NCBI RefSeq assembly: GCF_000938255.1
Contig: NZ_JYMR01000008.1
Span: forward strand, 124,001-188,000
Direction of reading: 5' to 3'
Length of the DNA stretch: 64,000 nucleotides
Origin: Bradyrhizobium sp. LTSP849
Lineage (GTDB): Bacteria > Pseudomonadota > Alphaproteobacteria > Rhizobiales > Xanthobacteraceae
Shown here: positions 56,669 to 64,000 of the stretch, one piece after another
How positions within the stretch are numbered: position 1 is the stretch's first letter
Layout of the letters: the number at the start of each line of letters is the position of its first letter
Program-made: the position numbers and the translations under genes
Notes under the pieces: model-generated
Told to the model about the DNA's origin: nothing
What the model saw: the letters and a program-made list of their open reading frames with translations, nothing else
Database searches by the model: none

Positions 56669-57496
56669 TCACAGCCAGTACGCCACGCGGTGGCGGTACC
56701 TTGCGTAGCAGCCGAGGCCGATCACGGCCATCGCGATCGCATAGGCCAGCCCGAGCAACCACTGCTCCGCATCCGTCGGCTGCGACAACAGCGGCTTGCG
56801 CACGAGATCGAGCAGTGTCGCGAACGGATTGACCCGCGTCAGCCAGTGGAACGCGGTGCCGCGCACGCTGTCCTCGGTCCAGATGATCGGCGTGAGGAAG
56901 AAGATGAATTGCAGGCCGCTGACGATCGCCGAGCCGATGTCGCGAAACCGCGCGCAGAGCATGCCGAGCGCGACCGAGCCGCCGAGGAGCACGACCAGCA
57001 GAATCGCAAAGCCTGGCACGACGAGCATGATGTTCCAGTGCAGTGGCCATGGCATCACGACATAAAGCAGGACCACGATCACCAGATGATGCGCGAAGAT
57101 CAGGACGTTGCGCGCGATCATCTGCAATACATGCACGATCAGCGGCGCCGGCACCGCCTTGATCAGGTGACCGGAGGCCACGAAGATGTTGGACCCCTCC
57201 TGGAGCGTCGTGGCGATCAGGGTCCAGACGATCAAGCCGACCGCGAAAGGCGGCAGGAACCCCGTGATCTCCTGCTTGAACAGCGCCGCATAGACTGTGC
57301 CGACGCTGACGATCGTCGCCGCGAGCGTCAGCGTGATCCAGAGCGGGCCGATCACGGTGCGCCGGTAGCGCAGCGAGATGTCCATCAGGGCGAGCGTGCC
57401 CCAACGATCGAACTGCGCCGCCTGGGCCAGGATCTCCTTCGCTGCGCTCTGAATACGGTTGCCCCTTTTTGCATTCCGGATTTTACGACGCTGCAA
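56669..57496 (-). CDS. ABC-2 polysaccharide export permease (Wzm/KpsM type)
   Basis: A 275-residue inner-membrane protein with about six spans: RYRRTVIGPLWITLTL opening the first, then WTLIATTLQEGSNIF, and the LGMLCARFRDIG motif before the last two. It forms the channel with the ATPase that follows it. No glycosyltransferases for the exported glycan are in the window. TTG at 57496 is the only start that keeps the usual N-terminus; an internal start is possible. Confidence 0.9.
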   Translation of the reverse strand: MQRRKIRNAKRGNRIQSAAKEILAQAAQFDRWGTLALMDISLRYRRTVIGPLWITLTLAATIVSVGTVYAALFKQEITGFLPPFAVGLIVWTLIATTLQEGSNIFVASGHLIKAVPAPLIVHVLQMIARNVLIFAHHLVIVVLLYVVMPWPLHWNIMLVVPGFAILLVVLLGGSVALGMLCARFRDIGSAIVSGLQFIFFLTPIIWTEDSVRGTAFHWLTRVNPFATLLDLVRKPLLSQPTDAEQWLLGLAYAIAMAVIGLGCYARYRHRVAYWL

Positions 57497-57587
57497 CAGG
57501 ATAGCAGGTCACGGGCCTGTCGGCCGGTGGTCTGTATCTGCCCGCTCCACGGGGGGCAATCAACCGTACGGATGAGGTGGGCTGGAG

Positions 57588-58328
57588 CTAGGCTCGTTTG
57601 CCGCGCCGGACACCGCGTCGGCGGTCCTTCACCGGCGGCTTGGGCGCCAATTCCGGCATCTCGGCCTGGACCTCGCGGTAGCGTGTTAACAGCCGTTCAA
57701 AACTGGCATTCAGCGTCTCGGCAATGTCAGGGCGCCGCTCCAGGCCGGCCAGAATCGTCGCGGCCGCCTCGATAGTCGACAGTCCGTCCTTGCGCGGCTC
57801 CTTGCGCAAGCGCCCGTAGCGCGAGGGACGCGACGGGTTGAGGATCACGCGTTGGCATTTCAGCATCCAGGGGTTGCGCCACCACAGCGCCTTGGCCTGG
57901 CTCCAGGTGCCGTCGAGCAGCACCACACCTTCGAGCTTGCCGAGGATGGCGCGCTGGTTCTCGGCGATCTCGCCCTTGCGGGTCAGGGCCACGATCTCGC
58001 CCTCGGCCTCGAGATCGGCCGCGCGCGCCGAGCCGAGATAGAGCACGCCCCAGTGCGACGCATTGTCGACGGGATGCCCGAGCGCCTTGGACAGGCTCGG
58101 CCAGGACAGGCCCACCCGCAAAGTCGCCTTGGGGAAATGCTTCGCAGTCAGCCGCGCGGTGCCGAGCGCCCTGTCCTGCTCCTGCGGATGCTGGAGGATC
58201 AGAAGCCCGAGGCGGCTCTGGATCGGCGTAACACTGTCGCAGATGCACAGCGGCATCGGCTTCTGGCAGTGCGGACATTCGGGGATCGGCTCGGGCGCCG
58301 CAGCGGTCAGGTCTGATGGGTTGGACAT
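57588..58328 (-). CDS. DTW-domain tRNA-uridine aminocarboxypropyltransferase
   Basis: A 246-residue protein of the TapT/TuaA family, which adds the aminocarboxypropyl group of SAM to a uridine in tRNA (acp3U). Near the start are CPHCQKPMPLCIC cysteines for a metal site, then LGLLILQHPQEQDRALGTARL, and VVLLDGTWSQAKALWW containing the DTW-type signature. The C-terminus is a basic tail (RRRGVRRGKRA). The ATG at 58328 is chosen over 58364. Confidence 0.9.
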   Translation of the reverse strand: MSNPSDLTAAAPEPIPECPHCQKPMPLCICDSVTPIQSRLGLLILQHPQEQDRALGTARLTAKHFPKATLRVGLSWPSLSKALGHPVDNASHWGVLYLGSARAADLEAEGEIVALTRKGEIAENQRAILGKLEGVVLLDGTWSQAKALWWRNPWMLKCQRVILNPSRPSRYGRLRKEPRKDGLSTIEAAATILAGLERRPDIAETLNASFERLLTRYREVQAEMPELAPKPPVKDRRRGVRRGKRA

Positions 58329-58369
58329 GACCGCCGCTATACGCTCCGCGCGGCGCTTCAACAACCCGC

Positions 58370-61300
58370 CTATTCCGCCGGCGCAGCCAGCGCGCGGGGC
58401 TCGGAGCGCCGCCGCAGGCGGTCGATCAGCAGATAAATCACGGGCGTGGTGTAGAGCGTCAAGATCTGCGAGACGAACAGACCGCCGATGATGGTGATGC
58501 CGAGCGGGCGCCGCAGCTCCGTGCCGGGCCCGGTCGCAACGACCAGCGGAATGCCGGCAAACAGCGCCGCCATCGTCGTCATCAGAATTGGACGGAAGCG
58601 CGCCTGGCAGGCCTCGAAGATCGCCTCCGCCGAGGACAGGCCGCGCTGGCGTTCGGCATCGAGCGCGAAGTCGACCATCATGATGCCGTTCTTCTTGACG
58701 ATGCCGATCAACAGAATGATGCCGACGAAGGCGATCACCGTCAGCGGCGTGTTGGTGATTTGCAGCGCAAGCAGCGCCCCGAGGCCGGCGGAGGGCAGCG
58801 TCGAGATGATCGTGAGCGGATGGGCGAGGCTCTCATAGAGCACGCCGAGCACGATATACATCGCCACCAGCGCGCCGAGAATGAGCAGCGGCTGACGGCC
58901 GCTGGTCTTGGCGAAATCGCCGGCATTGCCGTCGAAGCTGCCGCGAATGCCCTCCGGCATGTGCAGCTCGTCGACAGCGCGCTGGATGTTTTGCGTGGCG
59001 GCCTGCAGCGGCACGTCCGGCAGCAGGTTGAACGACACCGTGGTCGAGGGGACCGACTGGGAGTGATAGACCGCGAGCGCTGCGAGGCTGCGCGTCGCAT
59101 GCACCACGGCCGACAGCGGCACCTGCACGTTGTTGGCGCCGGCAACATAGATTCGATCGAGGTTGGATGGGTCGACCTGGAATTTCGGGTCGATTTCCAG
59201 CACGATCATGTACTGGTTGCGCTGGGTGTAGATGATCGAGATCTGCCGCTGCGAGAAGGCGTTGTTCAACGCGTTGTCGATGTCTTGGACCTTGACGCCG
59301 AGCATCGCTGCCTTTTGGCGGTCGATGTTCAGAGTAAGTTGAAGCCCGCCGGGATCGCGGTCGCTAGAAATGTCGGTGATGCCTTCGACCGTCTCCATGC
59401 GCTTGGCGACGATCGGCGCCCATTTCTGCAACAAGTCGAGATCGGTCGAGGAGAGTGTGTACTGGTAGTCGGAATCGCTCTGCCGTCCGCCGGCGCGCAC
59501 GTCTTGCGCCGCAAACATGAAGAGGCGGATACCGGGCACGGGAAACAAAGCGCGCCTGAGACGGTCGATCACGACCTGCGTCGAGATGTGGTCGCGCTCC
59601 TCCGGCGGCTTGAGCGTGATGAACATCGTGCCGCGGTTTGAGGTCGCAGCGCCGGGGCCCCCGCCTCCGCTGCCGACGGTCGAGCCGATGCCGGCCACGG
59701 CCGGATCCTGCATCACGATGTCGGCAAGCCGCTGCTGGAGGCTCAGCATCGATTGAAACGAGATGTCGGCCGAGGCGCGCGTCGCGCCGATGACGAAGCC
59801 GGAATCGTCGGTCGGGAAATAACCCTTGGGAACCTTGATGTAGAGCACCACCGTGAGGCCGATGGTGGCGAAGAACACCAGCAGCGTCAGCAGCGGAAAT
59901 TCCAGCACGGTGCGCAAGGTGCGGGCGTAGAAAGCGACGACTCGTGTCAGCGAACCTTCGATAACACGATCGAACAGCGTGGCCGATCCCGACGTGGTCT
60001 GCCGGATGTAATGGGCGCAAATCATCGGCGTGACCGTCAGCGACACCAGCGTCGAGACCACGATCGCGAAGGTCAGCGTCAGTGAGAATTCGCGCAGCAG
60101 ACGCCCGACGATGCCGTCCATGAAGATCAGCGGCGTGAAGGCCGCGATCAGCGACAGGCTGATCGAGACCACCGTGAAGCCGATTTGCTTGGCACCCTCC
60201 AGCGCCGCCTCGAACGGTCGCATGCCATGCTCGAGATTGCGGAACATGTTCTCGATCATGACGATGGCGTCGTCGACCACGAAGCCGACCGAGATCGCGA
60301 GCGCCATCAGCGACAGATTGTCGATCGAGAAGCCCGCGACCCACATCCCGGCGCAGGTTCCGGCCAGCGCCAGCGGCACCGAAATGCCGGCCGCGATCGT
60401 CGGCGTCAAGCGGCGCAGGAACACGAACACCACGACCATCACCAGGATGGCGGTCGCCAGCAGCGTCCACTGCATGTCCATCACGCTGGCGCGGATCGTG
60501 GTGGTACGGTCGACCAGGGTGGAGACGTCGACCCCGGCTGGGATCCATTGCTTCAGGTCAGGGATCAGCGCCTTGACCCGGTCGACGGTGTCGATGACGT
60601 TGGCATCGCCCTGCTTGGTGATCTGGATCAGGACCGCCGGCTGCTTGTTGAACCAGGCAATCGAACGGGCGTTGCGGACGCCGTCCTCGATGTCGGCGAC
60701 ATCGGACAGCCGCACGAAATTGCCGTTGGAGCTCTTGATGACGATGTTGCGGAACTCTGCGGCCGTGCGCATCTGCTTGTTCAGCGACAGCGTCTCGCTC
60801 TGGCGCTCGCCGTTGAAGATGCCGACGGGACCGAGCGGGTTGGCGTTGATGATGGCGGTGCGAACATCGTCAGTGGCAATCCCGGCGTTGGACAGCGCCA
60901 CCGGATTGAGCTGGATCCGCACCGCCGGCTGATCGGCACCGCTCACCGTCACATCGCCAACGCCCGGCACCTGCGAGATGCGCTGGGCCAGCACGGTATC
61001 GGCGACGTCGTAGATCGCGCTCGCGGACAGCGTTTTCGAGGTCAGCGCCAGCACGAAGACGGGCGCGCCGGCCGAATTGGCCTTGCGGAAGCGCGGCAGC
61101 GACGGCAGGTCGCTGGGCAGATCGACCAGCGCGGCGTTGATCGCGGCCTGCACGTCGCGCGCGGCCTTGTCGATGTTGCGGCCGATGTCGAACTGAAGCT
61201 GGATGTTGGCCGTGCCGAGCGAAGACGTCGAGGTGATCTGGTTGATGCCTGCGATTTCGCCCAAGCGCCGCTCCAGCGGCGCGGCGACGGTCGCGGCCAT

Positions 61301-61480
61301 CACCGACGGATCGGCGCCCGGCCGGCTTGCTGACACGAAGATGGCGGGGAAGTCGACGTTCGGGACAGAGGCGACCGGCAGGAACTCGTAAGCGACGCCC
61401 CCCAGCAGGAACAGCCCGATCGACAGCAGCGTGGTCGCGACCGGCCGGCGGATGAAGGGCTCCGAGATCGATGCCATCAC
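58370..61480 (-). CDS. mdtC: RND efflux transporter, MdtC type
   Basis: A 1036-residue HAE1-type RND pump. It has twelve spans with large periplasmic loops; the proton-relay aspartates are in GFVVDDAIVMIENM (about 403) and the conserved Lys in LIGIVKKNGIMMVDFALDAE (about 940). It begins MMASISEPFIRRPVATTLLS. It follows the second pump gene with a four-base overlap, the MdtB-MdtC arrangement, and these pumps act as mixed trimers. TolC at 39.3 kb could serve as the outer-membrane exit. Confidence 0.94.
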   Translation of the reverse strand: MMASISEPFIRRPVATTLLSIGLFLLGGVAYEFLPVASVPNVDFPAIFVSASRPGADPSVMAATVAAPLERRLGEIAGINQITSTSSLGTANIQLQFDIGRNIDKAARDVQAAINAALVDLPSDLPSLPRFRKANSAGAPVFVLALTSKTLSASAIYDVADTVLAQRISQVPGVGDVTVSGADQPAVRIQLNPVALSNAGIATDDVRTAIINANPLGPVGIFNGERQSETLSLNKQMRTAAEFRNIVIKSSNGNFVRLSDVADIEDGVRNARSIAWFNKQPAVLIQITKQGDANVIDTVDRVKALIPDLKQWIPAGVDVSTLVDRTTTIRASVMDMQWTLLATAILVMVVVFVFLRRLTPTIAAGISVPLALAGTCAGMWVAGFSIDNLSLMALAISVGFVVDDAIVMIENMFRNLEHGMRPFEAALEGAKQIGFTVVSISLSLIAAFTPLIFMDGIVGRLLREFSLTLTFAIVVSTLVSLTVTPMICAHYIRQTTSGSATLFDRVIEGSLTRVVAFYARTLRTVLEFPLLTLLVFFATIGLTVVLYIKVPKGYFPTDDSGFVIGATRASADISFQSMLSLQQRLADIVMQDPAVAGIGSTVGSGGGGPGAATSNRGTMFITLKPPEERDHISTQVVIDRLRRALFPVPGIRLFMFAAQDVRAGGRQSDSDYQYTLSSTDLDLLQKWAPIVAKRMETVEGITDISSDRDPGGLQLTLNIDRQKAAMLGVKVQDIDNALNNAFSQRQISIIYTQRNQYMIVLEIDPKFQVDPSNLDRIYVAGANNVQVPLSAVVHATRSLAALAVYHSQSVPSTTVSFNLLPDVPLQAATQNIQRAVDELHMPEGIRGSFDGNAGDFAKTSGRQPLLILGALVAMYIVLGVLYESLAHPLTIISTLPSAGLGALLALQITNTPLTVIAFVGIILLIGIVKKNGIMMVDFALDAERQRGLSSAEAIFEACQARFRPILMTTMAALFAGIPLVVATGPGTELRRPLGITIIGGLFVSQILTLYTTPVIYLLIDRLRRRSEPRALAAPAE

Positions 61481-64000
61481 TGCATCCCCTCGGTGGCGCC
61501 GGCGACCGGTGGGCCTCCGGGCTCTACAGGCGGCAGTGCGTTTTCCAGGCGGCGGTTAATGCGGTCGAGCGCGAGATAGATCACGGGCGTGGTGTAGAGC
61601 GTGAGTAACTGGCTCAGCAGCAGGCCGCCGATGATGGAGATGCCGAGCGGAAAGCGCAGCTCGGCGCCGGTGCCGCTTTCAATCGCGAGCGGCAACGCGC
61701 CGAACAGCGCCGCCAAGGTCGTCATCATGATCGGGCGGAAGCGCAACAGGCAGGCCTGCACGATCGCCTCGTGTGCCGGCATGCCCTGCTTGCGCTCGGC
61801 CTCGAGCGCGAAGTCGATCATCATGATCGCGTTCTTCTTGACGATACCCATCAACAGGATGATGCCGATCAGGCCGATCACCGAGAGGTCCTGCCCGCAC
61901 AGCATCAGCGCCAGGATCGCGCCGACGCCGGCCGAGGGCAGCGTCGAGAGGATCGTGATCGGGTGGATGTAGCTCTCATAGAGCACGCCCAGCACGATAT
62001 AGATGGTGATCACGGCGGCGAGCAGCAGCCAGGGCTGGCCGGCCAGCGCCTTGGCGAATTCGGCCGCGTCGCCGGCATAGACCCCGACGATGCTGTTGGG
62101 CATGCCGATGCTGGTCTCGATCGTCTTGACCGCCTCGACCGCGTCGCCCAGCGCCGCGCGCGGCGCGAGGTTGAAGCTGAGCGAGATCGCCGGGAATTGC
62201 GCCTGATGCGAGATCGCGAGCGGCGCCGTGGTGCGCTTCAGCGTCGCCACCGCGTCGAGCGGCACCTGGGCGTTGGGCGCACCGACGAGGGCGCTGCTCG
62301 CGCCGCCCGGTAGATATAGCTTTGACAGGATCGAGGGATCGCGCTGGTACATCGGCAGCGCCTCCAGCACCACGCGGTACTGGTTGGCCTGGCCGTAGAT
62401 GGTCGAGATCTGGCGCTGTGCGAAGGCGTCGTTCAGCGTGTCGGTGATGGCCTGAAGGTTAACGCCAAGCTGGCCAGCACGGGTACGGTCGACATCGAGC
62501 TGCGCCCGCAGGCCACCTTCCTGAGCCTCGGAGGACACATCGCGGAACAGTGGATCGCGCCGCATCTCGTCAACGAGCTTCTTCGCCCATTCGGAGACAA
62601 GCGCCGCGTCGGTGCCGGTCAGCGTATACTGATATTGCGAGCGGCTCGACTGGGTCGAGATCTGCACGTCCTGCACCGGCTGGAAATAGACGGTCATGCC
62701 GGGGATGCCGGCCACCTTCTCCTTCAACCGGGTGATGACCGCGCTGACATCGTCGCGCCGTTCGCCGCGAGGCGTCAAGCTCATGACGAGACGCCCGACA
62801 TTGGTGGTCGGATTGACCGAGCCCGCGCCGATCACCGAGACCACGCCGGTCACATCAGGATCAGCCTTGATGGCGTCGGCGACCTCCGCCTGCCGCCTCT
62901 GCATTTCAGCAAACGACACGTCGGGCCCCGCCTCCGTCACTGCCGTGATCGAGGCGGTGTCCTGGAGCGGCAGGAAGCCTTTTGGCGCGACGACGTAGAG
63001 GACCAGGGTTGCGATCAGCGTGGCGAAGGTCACGACCAGCGTGGTGCGCTGGTGCTGCAAAACCACAAGCAGCGTCCGGTGGTAGAGCTCGACGGTGCGG
63101 TCGATGAAGCGGCTGACGGCAGCCAACCCCGGCACCGCGAATTCTTCATGAGTGTGTTTAAGCAGGCGCGAGCACATCATCGGCGTCAGCGTCAGCGAGA
63201 CCACGGCCGAGGTCACGACCGCGATCGTCAACGTCAGCGCGAATTCGCGGAACATGCGCCCGACAAGGCCGGACATGAACAGCAGCGGGATGAACACCGC
63301 GATCAGCGACACCGTCAGCGAGATCACGGTGAAGCCGATTTCGCTGGCGCCCTTGAGCGAGGCCTGCATCGCGCTGTCGCCATTCTCCATGTGGCGGACG
63401 ATGTTCTCGATCATGACGATGGCGTCGTCGACCACGAAGCCCGTGCCGATGGTGAGCGCCATCAATGACAGATTGTCGAGGCTGAAGCCGGCAAAATACA
63501 TGATGCCGAAGCTCGTGATCAGCGACAGCGGCAGTGCCACCCCGGCGATCAGGGTTGCCCGCAGCGAGCGCAGGAACAACAACACCACCAGCGTCACCAG
63601 CACGACGCTGAGGATCAGTGTGAACTGGACGTCATGGACCGAGGCGCGAATGGTGACCGTGCGGTCAGAGACGATGGTCAGGTGCACGCCGGCCGGAATC
63701 GCGCGCTGCACTTTTGGGATTTCGGCCCGGATTTGGCTGACGACGTCGATCACATTGGCGCCGGGCTGGCGCTGGATGTCGATGATGACGGCCGGCGTGC
63801 CCTGGTACCAGCCGCCGGTGCGGTCGTTCTCGAGGCCATCGACGATCTGCGCGACATCGCCGATGGTGACCGGCGAGCCGTTGCGATAGGCGATGATGAT
63901 GGGACGGTAGGCGTCGGCCGCCGCGATCTGGTCATTGGCCGCGATGATGTAGGACTGCTGGGCGCCATCGAGCGAGCCCTTCGGCCCGGACACGTTGGCA
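61477..64000 (-). CDS. mdtB: RND efflux transporter, MdtB type, 5' end missing
   Basis: The frame is open at the right edge, with about 841 residues visible of roughly 1040. The same proton-relay motif GFVVDDAIVMIENIVRHM and GIVKKNAIMMIDFALEAE are present. About 200 N-terminal residues are outside the window, and the adaptor protein MdtA would be expected just beyond. It overlaps mdtC by ATGA, so the two are coupled. The substrate is unknown; MdtBC pumps handle bile salts, novobiocin and similar compounds in enterics. Confidence 0.92.
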   Translation of the reverse strand, partial: ANVSGPKGSLDGAQQSYIIAANDQIAAADAYRPIIIAYRNGSPVTIGDVAQIVDGLENDRTGGWYQGTPAVIIDIQRQPGANVIDVVSQIRAEIPKVQRAIPAGVHLTIVSDRTVTIRASVHDVQFTLILSVVLVTLVVLLFLRSLRATLIAGVALPLSLITSFGIMYFAGFSLDNLSLMALTIGTGFVVDDAIVMIENIVRHMENGDSAMQASLKGASEIGFTVISLTVSLIAVFIPLLFMSGLVGRMFREFALTLTIAVVTSAVVSLTLTPMMCSRLLKHTHEEFAVPGLAAVSRFIDRTVELYHRTLLVVLQHQRTTLVVTFATLIATLVLYVVAPKGFLPLQDTASITAVTEAGPDVSFAEMQRRQAEVADAIKADPDVTGVVSVIGAGSVNPTTNVGRLVMSLTPRGERRDDVSAVITRLKEKVAGIPGMTVYFQPVQDVQISTQSSRSQYQYTLTGTDAALVSEWAKKLVDEMRRDPLFRDVSSEAQEGGLRAQLDVDRTRAGQLGVNLQAITDTLNDAFAQRQISTIYGQANQYRVVLEALPMYQRDPSILSKLYLPGGASSALVGAPNAQVPLDAVATLKRTTAPLAISHQAQFPAISLSFNLAPRAALGDAVEAVKTIETSIGMPNSIVGVYAGDAAEFAKALAGQPWLLLAAVITIYIVLGVLYESYIHPITILSTLPSAGVGAILALMLCGQDLSVIGLIGIILLMGIVKKNAIMMIDFALEAERKQGMPAHEAIVQACLLRFRPIMMTTLAALFGALPLAIESGTGAELRFPLGISIIGGLLLSQLLTLYTTPVIYLALDRINRRLENALPPVEPGGPPVAGATEGMQ

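Overview
The window comes from a GC-rich alphaproteobacterium, most likely a Bradyrhizobium-like member of the Nitrobacteraceae. The evidence is the gene set dusB-ntrB-ntrC / ntrY-ntrX / hfq-hflX / mazG, a fused ispDF, a PopZ polar organiser, lipA next to a Coq10-type START protein, a TolC/isoaspartate-methyltransferase pair and several large inverted-repeat intergenic elements. This placement rests on gene content and remembered gene order, not on a database search.

Layout. 1-3.8 kb: a truncated DASS-type anion transporter, an enoyl-CoA hydratase and a compact cobalt-type nitrile hydratase operon (alpha, beta, accessory protein). 3.9-11.5 kb: queC, mazG, hflX, hfq, ntrX, ntrY. 11.5-21.5 kb: a roughly 10 kb block between ntrY and ntrC, two genes that are normally neighbours. 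It carries a formylglycine-generating enzyme with its sulfatase, and a signalling set (sensor kinase, FixJ-like regulator, lone receiver, cyclic-nucleotide-binding protein, class III cyclase). Three of its genes are broken: the sulfatase and kinase by frameshifts, the cyclase by two in-frame stops. 21.5-27.5 kb: ntrC, ntrB, dusB, ispDF, cinA and a small helix-turn-helix-like protein. 27.9-33.1 kb: a cytochrome-rich cluster for a B-type (ba3-like) heme-copper oxidase, including a 58-residue single-span protein that resembles subunit IIa of Thermus ba3 oxidase. 33-42.2 kb: housekeeping genes (coq10-like, lipA, mpg, valS, popZ, tolC, pcm-like, tRNA-Asn). 42.3-46.5 kb: a flotillin (YqiK), its YqiJ partner and a PspA-like gene whose frame extends upstream into a domain resembling the N-terminal part of TnpB transposon proteins. 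46.5-47.5 kb: about 1 kb of non-coding repeats. 47.5-54.3 kb: an amide-use operon (binding protein, fused permease-ATPase, acetamidase/formamidase, an AraC regulator fused to a second acetamidase/formamidase, RidA). 54.7-64 kb: small proteins, tRNA-Cys, an ABC-2 polysaccharide exporter, a DTW-domain tRNA-modifying enzyme and a tandem MdtB/MdtC-type RND pump that runs off the right edge.

The most unusual items are the TnpB-like/PspA fusion with a strong internal ribosome-binding site and an NtrC-box-like palindrome at its 5' end, the AraC-acetamidase fusion, the decaying signalling/sulfatase block splitting ntrBC from ntrYX, and the oxidase cluster with a hidden subunit IIa. All starts were chosen by eye from ribosome-binding sites, overlaps and family lengths.
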